DNA of 42,887 nucleotides from Janthinobacterium sp. GW456P (GCF_002127655.1 NZ_NEHB01000001.1:128854-171740), one strand, 5' to 3'; positions 14,913 to 24,079 are shown, counted from the stretch's first letter. Notes: a model not told the origin generated them from the sequence alone. A program made the numbers and translations.

Positions 14913-16427
14913 ATGGAACAGCAAACGAATACCGCATCCCTGAAAATCAAACGCACCGTAGCCGCGCTGGCCGCGATCGGTGTGCTGGGCGCCGGCGGCG
15001 CCATGGTGGTGCATCAGAACAATGCCGGCGCGAATGCCGCCGCTGCCGGCGCACCCGCCGCCCCCGTGGCCGCCGCCGCGCCTGCCGCCGCCGCGCCGCT
15101 GGTGGCCTTGCCCGACTTTAGCCAGATCGCCGCGCGCAACAGCCCGGCCGTCGTCAATATCAGCGTCACTGGCAGCACCAAGGTGGCTTACGACCCCTCG
15201 GCCCAGGCCGGCAATGACGACTTCGGCAACGACCCCTTCTTCGAATTTTTCCGCCGCTTCCAGGGTCCGCAAGGCGGGCAGCGGGGCGGGCGCGACGTGC
15301 CCACGCATGGCCTCGGTTCCGGCTTCATCGTCAGCCCGGACGGCGTCATCATGACCAACGCCCACGTGGTGCGCGATGCGCGCGAAGTGACCGTCAAGCT
15401 CAACGACCGCCGCGAATTCCGCGCCAAGGTGCTCGGCACCGATCCGAAGACCGATATCGCCGTGCTGAAGATCGACGCCAACAACCTGCCCGTCGTGCCG
15501 CTCGGCCATTCGAGCGACCTGAAAGTGGGCGAGTGGGTGCTGGCCATCGGTTCTCCTTATGGTTTCGACAGCACGGTGACGGCCGGCGTCGTCAGCGCCA
15601 AGGGCCGCTCCCTGCCCGACGACAGCAATGTGCCGTTCATCCAGACGGACGTGGCGGTCAACCCAGGCAATTCGGGCGGCCCCCTGTTCAACACGCGCGG
15701 CGAAGTGGTCGGCATCAATTCGCAGATCTACAGCCAGACGGGCGGCTTCCAGGGCCTGTCGTTCGCCATCCCGATCGACCTGGCCGGCCGCATCAAGGAC
15801 CAGATCGTGGCCACGGGCAAGGCCAGCCACGCCAAGCTGGGCGTGACGGTGCAGGAGGTCAACCAGGGCTTTGCGGACTCGTTCAAGCTGGCCACGCCGG
15901 AAGGCGCGCTGGTGGCCAACGTCGAACGGGGCAGCCCGGCCGACAAGGCGGGCCTGAAATCGGGCGACGTGGTGCGCAAGGTGAATGGCCAGCGCATCAT
16001 CGGCTCGGCCGACTTGCCGGCGCTGGTGGGGACGTCCTTGCCAGGCGATAAGATCAGCATGGATGTCTGGCGTGACGGCAAGATCGTCAGCCTGACGGCA
16101 ACCCTGGGCAATGCGGCCGACAAGGTGGCCGAAGTGGCCAAGAGCGACAGCGCCGCCGGCAAGGTAAAACTGGGGCTGGCCCTGCGTCCGTTACAATCGG
16201 ATGAAAAACGCGAGGCGGGCATCAGCGCCGGCCTGCTGGTGGAAGACGCGGGCGGCGCCGCCGCGAATGCCGGGGTGCAGCCGGGCGACGTGTTATTGTC
16301 GGTCAATGGCCGCCCCGTCAACACGGTCGAGCAGGTGCGCGACGTGGTGGAAAAATCCGCCAAGTCGGTGGCCTTGCTGATACAGCGGGGACCGGACAAG
16401 ATCTTCATCCCCGTGCGTTTGGGTTGA
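14913..16427 (+). CDS. HtrA/DegP-family periplasmic serine protease (MucD-like)
   Basis: 504 residues from the ATG at 14913 (GAGGAG 7 nt upstream; a TTG at 14895 is less likely). A hydrophobic segment at 15-32 is a signal anchor or signal peptide, followed by an Ala/Pro linker. The trypsin-like domain has H151 (TNAHVV), D181 (KTDIAVL) and S254 (NPGNSGGPL), followed by two PDZ domains (about 290-390 and 405-500). These enzymes degrade or refold misfolded envelope proteins. The gene is first in a likely operon with a two-component system 34 bp downstream, as with other HtrA-regulator pairs. Confidence 0.93.
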   Translation: MEQQTNTASLKIKRTVAALAAIGVLGAGGAMVVHQNNAGANAAAAGAPAAPVAAAAPAAAAPLVALPDFSQIAARNSPAVVNISVTGSTKVAYDPSAQAGNDDFGNDPFFEFFRRFQGPQGGQRGGRDVPTHGLGSGFIVSPDGVIMTNAHVVRDAREVTVKLNDRREFRAKVLGTDPKTDIAVLKIDANNLPVVPLGHSSDLKVGEWVLAIGSPYGFDSTVTAGVVSAKGRSLPDDSNVPFIQTDVAVNPGNSGGPLFNTRGEVVGINSQIYSQTGGFQGLSFAIPIDLAGRIKDQIVATGKASHAKLGVTVQEVNQGFADSFKLATPEGALVANVERGSPADKAGLKSGDVVRKVNGQRIIGSADLPALVGTSLPGDKISMDVWRDGKIVSLTATLGNAADKVAEVAKSDSAAGKVKLGLALRPLQSDEKREAGISAGLLVEDAGGAAANAGVQPGDVLLSVNGRPVNTVEQVRDVVEKSAKSVALLIQRGPDKIFIPVRLG

Positions 16428-16460
16428 ACACGAGAGTAACGAGATAGAGAGAGGCAAGCC

Positions 16461-17120
16461 ATGCGCTTATTGCTGGTAGAAGACGATACGATGATCGGCG
16501 AGGTGGTGCTCGACTTGCTGCGCGCCGAGCATTACGCGGTGGACTGGGTCAAGGATGGCGACATGGCCGACACGGCCCTGCAGACGCAGACCTACGACCT
16601 GGTGCTGCTGGACCTGGGCTTGCCGCGCAAGGATGGCCTCGACGTGCTGCGCTCGATGCGCTTGCGCAAGCTCGACACACCGGTCCTCGTCGCCACGGCG
16701 CGCGACGCCGTCGAGCAGCGCATCGCCGGCCTGGACGCGGGCGCCGACGATTACGTATTGAAACCGTATGACCTCGACGAACTGCTGGCGCGCATCCGCG
16801 CCTTGCTGCGGCGCGCTTCGGGGCGGCCGGAACCGGTCTTCGAGCACCAGGGCGTGTCCATCAATCCGCTGACGCGCGAAGTGATCGCCGAAGGCCACCC
16901 CGTCAATTTGTCGGCGCGCGAATGGGCCGTGCTCGAAGCGCTGATCGCGCGCCCCGGCATCGTGCTGTCGCGCGCGCAGCTGGAAGAAAAGCTGTACAGC
17001 TGGAAGGATGAAGTCAACAGCAATGCCGTGGAAGTGTACATCCACGGCCTGCGCAAGAAGCTGGGCAGCGACTTGATCCAGAACGTGCGCGGCCTCGGCT
17101 ACATGGTGCCCAAGGCATGA
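16461..17120 (+). CDS. OmpR-family response regulator (QseB/PmrA-like)
   Basis: 219 residues, ATG preceded by AGAGAGG. The receiver domain has D8-D9, phosphoacceptor D51 (LVLLDLGLP), T79 and K101 (YVLKPYDL). The C-terminal winged helix (LSAREWAVLEALIARPG, SNAVEVYIHGLRKKLG, VRGLGYMV) binds DNA. It should be phosphorylated by the kinase whose gene overlaps its stop codon. The two PmrA-like boxes before htrA suggest autoregulation of the whole operon (inference). Confidence 0.93.
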   Translation: MRLLLVEDDTMIGEVVLDLLRAEHYAVDWVKDGDMADTALQTQTYDLVLLDLGLPRKDGLDVLRSMRLRKLDTPVLVATARDAVEQRIAGLDAGADDYVLKPYDLDELLARIRALLRRASGRPEPVFEHQGVSINPLTREVIAEGHPVNLSAREWAVLEALIARPGIVLSRAQLEEKLYSWKDEVNSNAVEVYIHGLRKKLGSDLIQNVRGLGYMVPKA

Positions 17121-18454
17121 GGATGAAGGTCACGGTGACGCACTCGCTGCGCGGCCGCCTGCTGTGGTTCTTGCTGGCGGCTATCATCATGGCGGCCCTG
17201 GCGCAGGCGTCGATCGCCTACCGCAGCGCCCTGTACGACGCCGACCAGATTTTTGATTACCACATGCAGCAGATGGCCCTGTCGCTGCGCTCCGGCGCGC
17301 CGTTGGCCAACCACGCGCAAGCCTTGCCTGCCGACCCCGTCAACAACGACATGGTGGTGCAGGTGTGGACGCCCGACGGCGTGCAGGTATTCCGCTCGAT
17401 CACGCGCGCGGAACTGCCGCAGCGCGCCGTGCTGGGCTTTTCGAACGTGAAGGCGAACGGCACCACCTACCGCATCTTTTCCGTGCAAACCAGTTCCCAG
17501 ACCGTGCAGATCGCCCAGGACATGGCCGTGCGCAAGCGCATGGCCGGCAGCCTGGCGCTGCGCACGGTGGGCCCCATCGCGCTGATGGCGCCGATCTTGA
17601 TGCTGGTCGTGTGGTGGGTCGTCAGCGGTTCGCTGGCGCCCGTCTCGCGCGTGCGCAAGCAGGTGGCGGCGCGCCAGGCGGACGACCTGTCGCCCGTCTC
17701 GGAAGCGGGCTTGCCCGACGAAGTGCGGCCCCTGGTGCATGAGCTCAATCTCTTGTTCGGGCGCGTGAAAACGGCGTTCGACGCGCAGCAGCATTTCGTC
17801 GCCGACGCCGCGCATGAATTGCGCACGCCGCTGGCGGCCCTGAAACTGCAGGTGTTGAGCCTGGAGCGGGCCGAATCGCAGGAAAAGCGCAGCCTGGCGA
17901 TCAGTCGCGTGAGCGCCGGCATCGAGCGGGCCACGCGCCTGGTCGAGCAGCTGCTGGTGCTGGCGCGCCAGGAAGCGAGCGCTGCCAGCGGCGACCAGCT
18001 GCAGGCCGTGGACTTGAACGACGTCGTCAAGCGCGCGCTGGGCGACATGGCCGGCATCGCGCAGGCGCGCAAGATCGACCTGGGCCTGCACCACATGGAT
18101 GCGGCCAGCGTCGCCGGCCAGGCCGATGCGCTCAACATCATGCTGCGCAACCTGGTCGACAACGCCATCAAGTACACGCCGCAGGGCGGCACGGTCGACA
18201 TCGACCTGCGCGCCAGCCCCGTCGGCGTGACGTTATCGGTGGAAGACAGCGGTCCCGGCATCCCGCCCGAGGAGCGCGAGCGCGTCTTCAGCCGTTTCTA
18301 CCGCGTGCCCGGTACGGATGCCAACGGCAGCGGTCTGGGGCTGGCCATCATCAAGGCCATCGCCGAACGCCATGGCGCGCGCCTGGTGCTGGACAAGTCC
18401 GAGCGCCTGGGCGGCCTGTGCGTGCGCGTGGAATTTCCGCAAGCCGTGAAATGA
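17117..18454 (+). CDS. Sensor histidine kinase (QseC/PmrB-like)
   Basis: 445 residues; the start ATGA overlaps the regulator's stop by 4 bp, so translation is coupled. Transmembrane helices at about 14-34 and 150-172 flank a periplasmic sensor region of about 115 residues. A HAMP-like stretch is followed by the phosphoacceptor H233 in ADAAHELRTPLAALK, the N box NLVDNAIKYTP, G1 DSGPGIP and G2 GSGLGLAI. It phosphorylates the adjacent regulator. The signal is unknown; periplasmic stress or metal/pH are plausible given htrA upstream. Confidence 0.93.
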   Translation: MRMKVTVTHSLRGRLLWFLLAAIIMAALAQASIAYRSALYDADQIFDYHMQQMALSLRSGAPLANHAQALPADPVNNDMVVQVWTPDGVQVFRSITRAELPQRAVLGFSNVKANGTTYRIFSVQTSSQTVQIAQDMAVRKRMAGSLALRTVGPIALMAPILMLVVWWVVSGSLAPVSRVRKQVAARQADDLSPVSEAGLPDEVRPLVHELNLLFGRVKTAFDAQQHFVADAAHELRTPLAALKLQVLSLERAESQEKRSLAISRVSAGIERATRLVEQLLVLARQEASAASGDQLQAVDLNDVVKRALGDMAGIAQARKIDLGLHHMDAASVAGQADALNIMLRNLVDNAIKYTPQGGTVDIDLRASPVGVTLSVEDSGPGIPPEERERVFSRFYRVPGTDANGSGLGLAIIKAIAERHGARLVLDKSERLGGLCVRVEFPQAVK

Positions 18455-18485
18455 ACGTTTTGAGCATGATCTTTGGCATGTTGCA

Positions 18486-18514
18486 TTGACGCGCGCGCCG
18501 CTGGCATATATTGT
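18486..18514 (+). promoter_or_regulatory. Possible sigma-70 promoter of the CoaD-HD gene
   Basis: TTGACG (18486-18491) with TATTGT at 17 bp spacing (18509-18514), or TATATT at 15 bp. It lies 36 bp before the ATG. Confidence 0.4.
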
Positions 18515-18549
18515 CTGCGCAATAAGCAATCAAGCAAACGGAGCGCAGC

Positions 18550-19698
18550 ATGCAGAAGATCGGCTTTTCAGGCACCCTCGACCCCATCACCAACGGCCAT
18601 ATGTGGGTGATCGGCGAAGCGCGTTCGCTCGCCGACGAGGTGATCGTGTTCCTGTCGCAAAACCCCGCCAAGAAGCCGCAATTTCCCGCCGAAGACCGCA
18701 AGCGCATCATCGAACAGAGCGCGCGCGAGTGCGGCTGGGACAATGTGCAGGTGGTCATCGTCAAGGGCGACTACACGGCGCGCGCGGCGAAAAAGCACGG
18801 CTGCGACTACCTGATCCGTGGCATCCGCACGACGGCCGATTTCGACTATGAAAACCTGATCCAGCAAACCAATGTGGACGTGCTGCAGGGGGCCAAGACG
18901 ATCTTCGTCATGCCGCCGCGCGACCTCGGGTCCGTCAGCTCCAGCTTCGTCAAGGCGCTGGAAGGGCCCGTCGGCTGGAACTGGACCATGAAAAAATTCG
19001 TTCCCGGCCCGGCCTACCAGGCGTGGATACTCGACTGCCTGCGCAAGGAGTGGGAAGCGCTGTGGAACTATACGACCGCCGCGCAAGCCGACATCGCACT
19101 GGCGGACCACTGGTTCGCCCACCTGACGGGGCCGCAGGCGTATGGCGGCGCGGACCGTCATTATCACAACCTCGACCACCTGGTGCACGGCCTGGCCGAG
19201 ATCCGCGTGTGGGCCGACAATACCTATGCGCCCAAGCGCGACAGCGCATTGGTCAAGAAGGCATTCTGGTTCCACGACGCCGTCTACAGCCACGACGACG
19301 ACGCACTGTATTCGAGCGAAGAGGCGAGCGCCCAGCTGTGGCTGGCCAGCGGCCTCGATGCGGGCGACAATCTTGATGTGGCGCAATTGATACGCGCCAC
19401 CGACCACTTCCAGGGGCCCGGCATCAGTCACGCGCTGAAGGACGCCATGCTCAGCGCCGACCTGGCCATCCTCGGGCAGGACGACGAGGTGTATCAGGCC
19501 TACACGCAAGCCATCGGAAGAGAATACGCGCACGTGGACCCCGCGCGTTTCAACGAGCAGCGGGGCCTGGCCCTGCAGCACCTGTGCGCCAAGGCGCAGG
19601 CGGGCCAGTTGTTTGGCGATGCGTATTTCGCCGACCAGTACAACGAGCGGGCGATAGCCAACATGCAGAAGGAGATGGCGGCGCTGGCGGGCGCCTGA
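18550..19698 (+). CDS. CoaD-like nucleotidyltransferase fused to HD phosphohydrolase
   Basis: 382 residues. Residues 1-160 resemble phosphopantetheine adenylyltransferase: GFSGTLDPITNGH with nucleotide-binding TNGH at 14-17, PAKKPQF, LIRGIRTTADFDYE and SSSFVK at 130-135, the family length being about 160. Residues 165-382 are a 'predicted metal-dependent HD phosphohydrolase' (COG4339 type): RHYHNLDHL (203-211), FHD (241-243), ATDHF, DLAILG (D304) and REYAHV. Both active sites look complete. One half could make, and the other break, a phosphoester, or both may act on a CoA-like nucleotide. A normal coaD presumably exists elsewhere. The fusion is seen; its substrate is unknown. Confidence 0.82.
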   Translation: MQKIGFSGTLDPITNGHMWVIGEARSLADEVIVFLSQNPAKKPQFPAEDRKRIIEQSARECGWDNVQVVIVKGDYTARAAKKHGCDYLIRGIRTTADFDYENLIQQTNVDVLQGAKTIFVMPPRDLGSVSSSFVKALEGPVGWNWTMKKFVPGPAYQAWILDCLRKEWEALWNYTTAAQADIALADHWFAHLTGPQAYGGADRHYHNLDHLVHGLAEIRVWADNTYAPKRDSALVKKAFWFHDAVYSHDDDALYSSEEASAQLWLASGLDAGDNLDVAQLIRATDHFQGPGISHALKDAMLSADLAILGQDDEVYQAYTQAIGREYAHVDPARFNEQRGLALQHLCAKAQAGQLFGDAYFADQYNERAIANMQKEMAALAGA

Positions 19699-19700
19699 AT

Positions 19701-20300
19701 TTAACGGCGGCTGGCCGCCGCATGCAGCAGCGCATCCTCGAGCCGGTCATTGCCCCAGAATAATTCACCGTCACTGATGAAGCTGGGGGCGCCGAACAGC
19801 TTGAGCGCTTGTGCCTGCTCAGTCTGGCGGCGCAGGCGCAGCTTGTTGTCCTGTGTCAAAGCCAGCGCCAGGATGGCGCGTGCATCGAGGCCCAGTTCCT
19901 GCAAAGCCTCGCTGACGGCCTCGGTGTTGTCAATCTCGCGGTCCTGCACGAAATTCATCGTCATCATGCGGCGCGCAAAGGGCGCAATCCAGCCCTGGTC
20001 CGCGCCGATCAGCGCCACGCGCATGGGCAGCAGGGCCGTGCGGGGAAAGGCGCCCGGTTGCCGCCATGGCAAGCCGTACTTTTCGCACTGGCGCGCCATG
20101 TCGCGCCACATGTAATCGCCCTTGAGTTTTTGCAGGATGAAGGGCGACGTCTCCCAGCCCAGCGCCTTGAAGACGATGCCCAGCAGGAAGGGTTTCCAGA
20201 TCACATCGACCTGCTTTTCGCGCGCCAGCGCTTCGATGCGCATGGCGCTCAGGTAGCTGTAGTTGCTGCCGAAATCGAACCAGAATTCCAGTGCCGCCAT
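19701..20300 (-). CDS. DsbA-fold 2-hydroxychromene-2-carboxylate isomerase-type protein
   Basis: 199 residues. FWFDFGSNYSYLSAMRI carries S12 at the position of the catalytic Ser of the kappa-GST/HCCA isomerase family; WKPFLLGIVFKALG and GAPSFISDGELFWGNDRL are family hallmarks. These enzymes use glutathione to isomerise naphthalene-pathway intermediates, but many homologues have no aromatic pathway nearby, as here. It is convergent with the CoaD-HD gene (2 bp apart) and lies 13 bp downstream of the OsmC-YcaO gene on the same strand, so these two are probably cotranscribed. Confidence 0.85.
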   Translation of the reverse strand: MAALEFWFDFGSNYSYLSAMRIEALAREKQVDVIWKPFLLGIVFKALGWETSPFILQKLKGDYMWRDMARQCEKYGLPWRQPGAFPRTALLPMRVALIGADQGWIAPFARRMMTMNFVQDREIDNTEAVSEALQELGLDARAILALALTQDNKLRLRRQTEQAQALKLFGAPSFISDGELFWGNDRLEDALLHAAASRR

Positions 20301-20315
20301 GGTATCGCTCCCGGG

Positions 20316-22514
20316 TCAGACGGCAGCCGCTTTGCCGCGCGCCGCGTGCAGTTTCCTGAAGCTGTCGATCAGGCGCTGGTGCCGGTCGAGGCCTTCCAGC
20401 TGCATGCTGGTTGGCGTCAGGCCGAAGAAACGCACGCTGCCGTCCACCGAACCGAGCACCGCGTCCATGCGTTCGTTGCCAAACATGCGGCGGAAATTGA
20501 CGACGTAGTCGTCCAGTTCCAGCTCCTCATCGAGTTCCACTTCCAGCACCACGTTCATGGCCTGGTAAAACAGTTTGCGCTCGAGCGTGTTGTCGTTGTA
20601 CTGCAAAAAGGTTTCCACCAGCTCTTTCGCCTCTTCGAATTGCTGCAAGGCGAGATGAATCAGCAGCTTCAATTCCAGGGTCGTCAGCTGGCCCCACACC
20701 GTGTTTTCGTCAAACTCGATGCCGATCAGGGTGGCGATGTCGCCGTACTCGTCGAGCTCGCTGTTTTCCAGGCGGTCGAGTAGGTCTTCCAGGCTGGCAT
20801 CGTCCAGCTTATGCAAGTTCAGGATGTCGGCGCGGAACAGCAGCGCCTTGTTGGTGTTGTCCCAGATTAAATCCTCGACCGGATACACCTCGGAATAACC
20901 GGGCACGAGGATGCGGCAGGCGGTGGCGCCCAGCTGGTCATAGACGGCCGTGTACACTTCCTTGCCCATGCCGGCGAGGATGCCGAACAGGGTCGCCGCT
21001 TCCTCGGCATTCGAGTTTTCGCCGTGGCCGGAAAAATCCCACTCGACAAAATCGTAATCGGCCTTGGCGCTGAAGAAGCGCCACGAGACGATGCCGCTCG
21101 AATCGATGAAGTGTTCGACGAAGTTGTTCGGCTCGGTGACGGCTTCGCTGGCAAACGTCGGCTGCGGCAAGTCGTTCAAGCCTTCGAAGCTGCGGCCCTG
21201 CAGCAATTCCGTCAGGCTGCGCTCGAGCGCCACTTCCAGGCTCGGGTGCGCGCCAAACGAGGCAAACACGCCGCCCGTGCGCGGGTTCATCAGGGTGACG
21301 CACATCACCGGGTACACGCCGCCCAGCGACGCATCTTTCACCAGCACGGGGAAACCCTGTTCTTCCAGCCCCTGTATGCCGGCCAGGATGCCCGGGTATT
21401 TCGCCAGCACGTCCTGCGGCACGTCGGGCAGGGCGATCTCGCCTTCGATGATTTCGCGCTTGACGGCCCGCTCGAAAATTTCCGACAGACATTGCACCTG
21501 TGCTTCGACCAACGTATTACCGGCGCTCATGCCATTGCTGACGTAGAGGTTTTCGATCAGGTTCGACGGGAAATACACGACCTCGCCGTCGGAATGGCGC
21601 ACATACGGCAGCGAGCAGATGCCGCGCTCGGCATTGCCGGAGTTGGTGTCGATCAGGTGCGAGCCGCGCAGCTCGCCATCGGGATTGTAGATGTCGAGGC
21701 AGTAGGCGTCGAGAATCTCCTTCGGCAGCGCATCCTTGCGGCCCGGCTTGAACCAGCGCTCGTTCGGATAATGCACGAATGGCGCGTTGGCGATGTCCTC
21801 GCCCCAGAACGACCCGGCGTAGAAATGGTTGTTGCTGAGGCGCTCGATATACTCGCCCAGGGCCGACGCCAGCGCGCTTTCCTTGGTCGCGCCCTTGCCG
21901 TTGGTAAAGCACATGGGCGAGTGCGCGTCGCGGATATGCAGCGACCACACGTTCGGAATGATGTTGCGCCACGAGGCGATTTCAATCTTGATGCCCAGGC
22001 CCGCCAGCAGGCCCGACATATTGGCGATGGTCTGTTCCAGCGGCAAATCCTTGCCGACGATATAGGTGCTCGCGCCCGGGGCGGGATTCAGGGCCAGCAA
22101 GGCCTGGGCATCGGCGTCCAGGTTCTCGACTTCTTCAATGACGAACTCGGGACCCGTTTGCACCACTTTTTTCACCGTGCAACGGTCGATCGAGCGCAGA
22201 ATGCCTTGGCGGTCCTTGGCCGAGATATCGGCCGGCAACTCGACCTGGATCTTGAATATCTGCTGGTAGCGGTTTTCCGGATCGACGATATTGTTTTGCG
22301 ACAGACGGATATTTTCCGTGGAAATATTGCGCGTATCGCAATACAACTTGACGAAGTAGGCCGCGCACAGTGCCGATGATGCCAAAAAGTAATCGAACGG
22401 ACCTGGCGCCGAGCCATCGCCCTTGTAGCGGATGGGCTGGTCGGCGATGACCGTAAAATCGTCGAACTTGGCTTCGAGACGCAGCTTGTCGAGAAAGTTG
22501 ACTTTAATTTCCAT
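20316..22514 (-). CDS. OsmC-YcaO fusion protein
   Basis: 732 residues from the ATG at 22514 (a TTG four codons earlier is possible). Residues 1-150 form an OsmC-like domain with C50 and C112 at the usual redox-pair sites (SSALCAAYF, DRCTVKK). Residues about 180-560 form a YcaO domain: ATKESALASALGEYIERLS, EAQVQCLSEIFERAVKRE and a typical ATP-site pattern of Glu residues. The remaining acidic helical end resembles the TPR-like C-terminus of E. coli YcaO. YcaO enzymes use ATP to activate amide bonds; E. coli YcaO influences ribosomal protein S12 methylthiolation. No peptide-precursor gene was seen nearby, so it is probably not a peptide natural-product enzyme. Confidence 0.88.
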   Translation of the reverse strand: MEIKVNFLDKLRLEAKFDDFTVIADQPIRYKGDGSAPGPFDYFLASSALCAAYFVKLYCDTRNISTENIRLSQNNIVDPENRYQQIFKIQVELPADISAKDRQGILRSIDRCTVKKVVQTGPEFVIEEVENLDADAQALLALNPAPGASTYIVGKDLPLEQTIANMSGLLAGLGIKIEIASWRNIIPNVWSLHIRDAHSPMCFTNGKGATKESALASALGEYIERLSNNHFYAGSFWGEDIANAPFVHYPNERWFKPGRKDALPKEILDAYCLDIYNPDGELRGSHLIDTNSGNAERGICSLPYVRHSDGEVVYFPSNLIENLYVSNGMSAGNTLVEAQVQCLSEIFERAVKREIIEGEIALPDVPQDVLAKYPGILAGIQGLEEQGFPVLVKDASLGGVYPVMCVTLMNPRTGGVFASFGAHPSLEVALERSLTELLQGRSFEGLNDLPQPTFASEAVTEPNNFVEHFIDSSGIVSWRFFSAKADYDFVEWDFSGHGENSNAEEAATLFGILAGMGKEVYTAVYDQLGATACRILVPGYSEVYPVEDLIWDNTNKALLFRADILNLHKLDDASLEDLLDRLENSELDEYGDIATLIGIEFDENTVWGQLTTLELKLLIHLALQQFEEAKELVETFLQYNDNTLERKLFYQAMNVVLEVELDEELELDDYVVNFRRMFGNERMDAVLGSVDGSVRFFGLTPTSMQLEGLDRHQRLIDSFRKLHAARGKAAAV

Positions 22515-22694
22515 GAGGTAATCCAATACTGTGCTTATGAGTTGCCGCTATTATCCGTGCTTTCCGCCGCAGGGCAAAGATTGTTCACCGCGGCCGTGCT
22601 GGCGGGGAGCCGCAAGACCAGGCCGGCAGGGCAGGCAAGGGGCAAGCTCTCCCATGAAGCGGACGGATAAATGTGCGAGGCGATCTGACTGGAC

Positions 22695-23243
22695 ATGCGA
22701 ATAACATTAATGAGACACGGCGAGCCCCGACTCGCCAAAGGGCGCTGGATAGCGCCGCTGCAAATGGGACAGTGGATTAATCTCTACAATCAATCGATCA
22801 TCAAAGAAGGTGGCATCCCTGCGCAGTGCGCTGCGGCAGCGCTTTCCGCGTCGACCATCGTGGCCAGCACGGCACCCAGGGCATGCTCATCGGCTAGGGC
22901 ATTGGGTGACTTGCCATTCATGCAAGAGGCGATTTTCTCTGAAGCAGGGTTGCCCTTTGCACTCTGGAAGGCCCCTTGGCTGCCGGCTGAAGCCTGGGCA
23001 GCGATTTTTCGCCTGCTCTGGTTGTTCGGTTATGCGCGCGGATCGGACTCGTTGCAGACAACCCGGCGGCGCGCCAGGGCCGCCGCCGAGCGGCTGGTTG
23101 CGCTTGCCGCCAGGGGGCCCGTGCTGCTGGTCGGGCATGGCATCATGAATCGATTGATCGGCAAGGAGTTGCAGGCCTTGGGTTGGCTTGCCCGCAACAG
23201 GCAAGGCAGCCGGTACTGGAGCATGGGAGTGTATGAGCTGTGA
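22695..23243 (+). CDS. Histidine phosphatase family protein
   Basis: 182 residues starting ATG at 22695. LMRHGEP puts R7-H8 at the catalytic RHG motif and LLVGHGIMNR holds the second His. The middle contains a hydrophobic stretch (AIFRLLWLFGY). The family includes phosphoglycerate mutases and small-molecule phosphatases; the substrate is unknown. The stop overlaps the start of the next gene by 4 bp. Confidence 0.85.
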   Translation: MRITLMRHGEPRLAKGRWIAPLQMGQWINLYNQSIIKEGGIPAQCAAAALSASTIVASTAPRACSSARALGDLPFMQEAIFSEAGLPFALWKAPWLPAEAWAAIFRLLWLFGYARGSDSLQTTRRRARAAAERLVALAARGPVLLVGHGIMNRLIGKELQALGWLARNRQGSRYWSMGVYEL

Positions 23244-23437
23244 AAACCTGTGACGAATGCGGCAGCCGATACCGTGACGACGCCGAAGGCATGGTCAGCC
23301 TGTGTCCCGAATGCGCCTCGGTCATCTATGGCTTGCCACGGTGCGAGCACGTGTTCGAGGCAGGCAGATGCCGGAAATGCTTGTGGGATGGCCGGAAAAG
23401 TGACTTTGTGCGAAAACTGGAGCAGCAGGTGCGTTGA
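23240..23437 (+). CDS. Small zinc-ribbon protein
   Basis: 65 residues from a GTG start overlapping the phosphatase stop (GTGA), so translation is probably coupled. There are two Cys knuckle pairs: C4-x2-C7 with C22-x2-C25, and C35-x8-C44-x2-C47 with H37. It begins MKTCDECGSRYRD and ends in a short basic helix. It could bind zinc and act as a partner or regulator of the phosphatase. I do not recognise a named family. Confidence 0.7.
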   Translation: MKTCDECGSRYRDDAEGMVSLCPECASVIYGLPRCEHVFEAGRCRKCLWDGRKSDFVRKLEQQVR

Positions 23438-23641
23438 CGCGATATCCGTGTGTGTGGGGGCAGCGTCCATCGGCGGTTACCGGTGTTTTCGTGACAATGC
23501 ATGAGTTTTCCGGATTGATAATTGGCTATCTTTCATGGGGGCTGCCTGCAGCCACTGCTGGACGGTTGACGGCATCTGAATCTCCTGCCAGTGACCGCTC
23601 CGTCACTTTCGCTTTGCCTAACTTGATGCAAGGATGAGCTG

Positions 23642-24037
23642 ATGCAATTATCCAATTATCTTTTCTTTACTACCACTTGCGAACAAGCCTTGGCGTTCTA
23701 CACGCAATGCGGGCTGGGCAAGATAAGCGATGTCTTGCGCTTTGGCGTGGATGGCATGCCGGTCCATCATGAAGCCATGCGCGGAAAAATCATGCATGCC
23801 CGATTTGAAGGACCAGGCGTGTTGTTTTTTGCTTCTGACAATGACGATGCCGAGCCTATGCGAGGGTCCGCACATATTTTGCAAATGCATGACAGGCAGT
23901 TAACGAAACAGCTATTTGACAAGCTGGCGTATCAAGGCGTGGTGACGACACCGCTCGCCATCCAGGTATGGGGCGATTATTACGGTAAATTGACGGACCA
24001 GTTCGGGGTGCAGTGGATGCTGAACTGTTCGGCCTAA
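23642..24037 (+). CDS. VOC-family (PhnB-like) protein
   Basis: 131 residues, ATG with AAGGA upstream. NYLFFTTTCEQALAFYTQCGLG, MHARFEGPGVLFFASD and the end WGDYYGKLTDQFGVQWMLN are typical of the PhnB/glyoxalase-bleomycin resistance fold. Members bind metal or small ligands and have mixed functions. Its codon use and AT content are somewhat higher than in the neighbours. The function is unknown. Confidence 0.82.
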   Translation: MQLSNYLFFTTTCEQALAFYTQCGLGKISDVLRFGVDGMPVHHEAMRGKIMHARFEGPGVLFFASDNDDAEPMRGSAHILQMHDRQLTKQLFDKLAYQGVVTTPLAIQVWGDYYGKLTDQFGVQWMLNCSA

Positions 24038-24043
24038 CTAAAA

Positions 24044-24079
24044 AAACAGCGGCTGCCCATGCCGGCGCAGCCGCTGTTT
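24044..24079. terminator. Bidirectional terminator between VOC and TonB-receptor genes
   Basis: AAACAGCGGCTGC and GCAGCCGCTGTTT form a perfect 13-bp stem with A-rich flank on the left and T-rich flank on the right, placed between convergent genes. Confidence 0.88.

Noticed and set aside
23434..23637. 67-residue frame after the zinc-ribbon gene
   Set aside because: No ribosome site, unusual composition and no recognisable motif; the intergenic DNA before the VOC gene is simply open in one frame.
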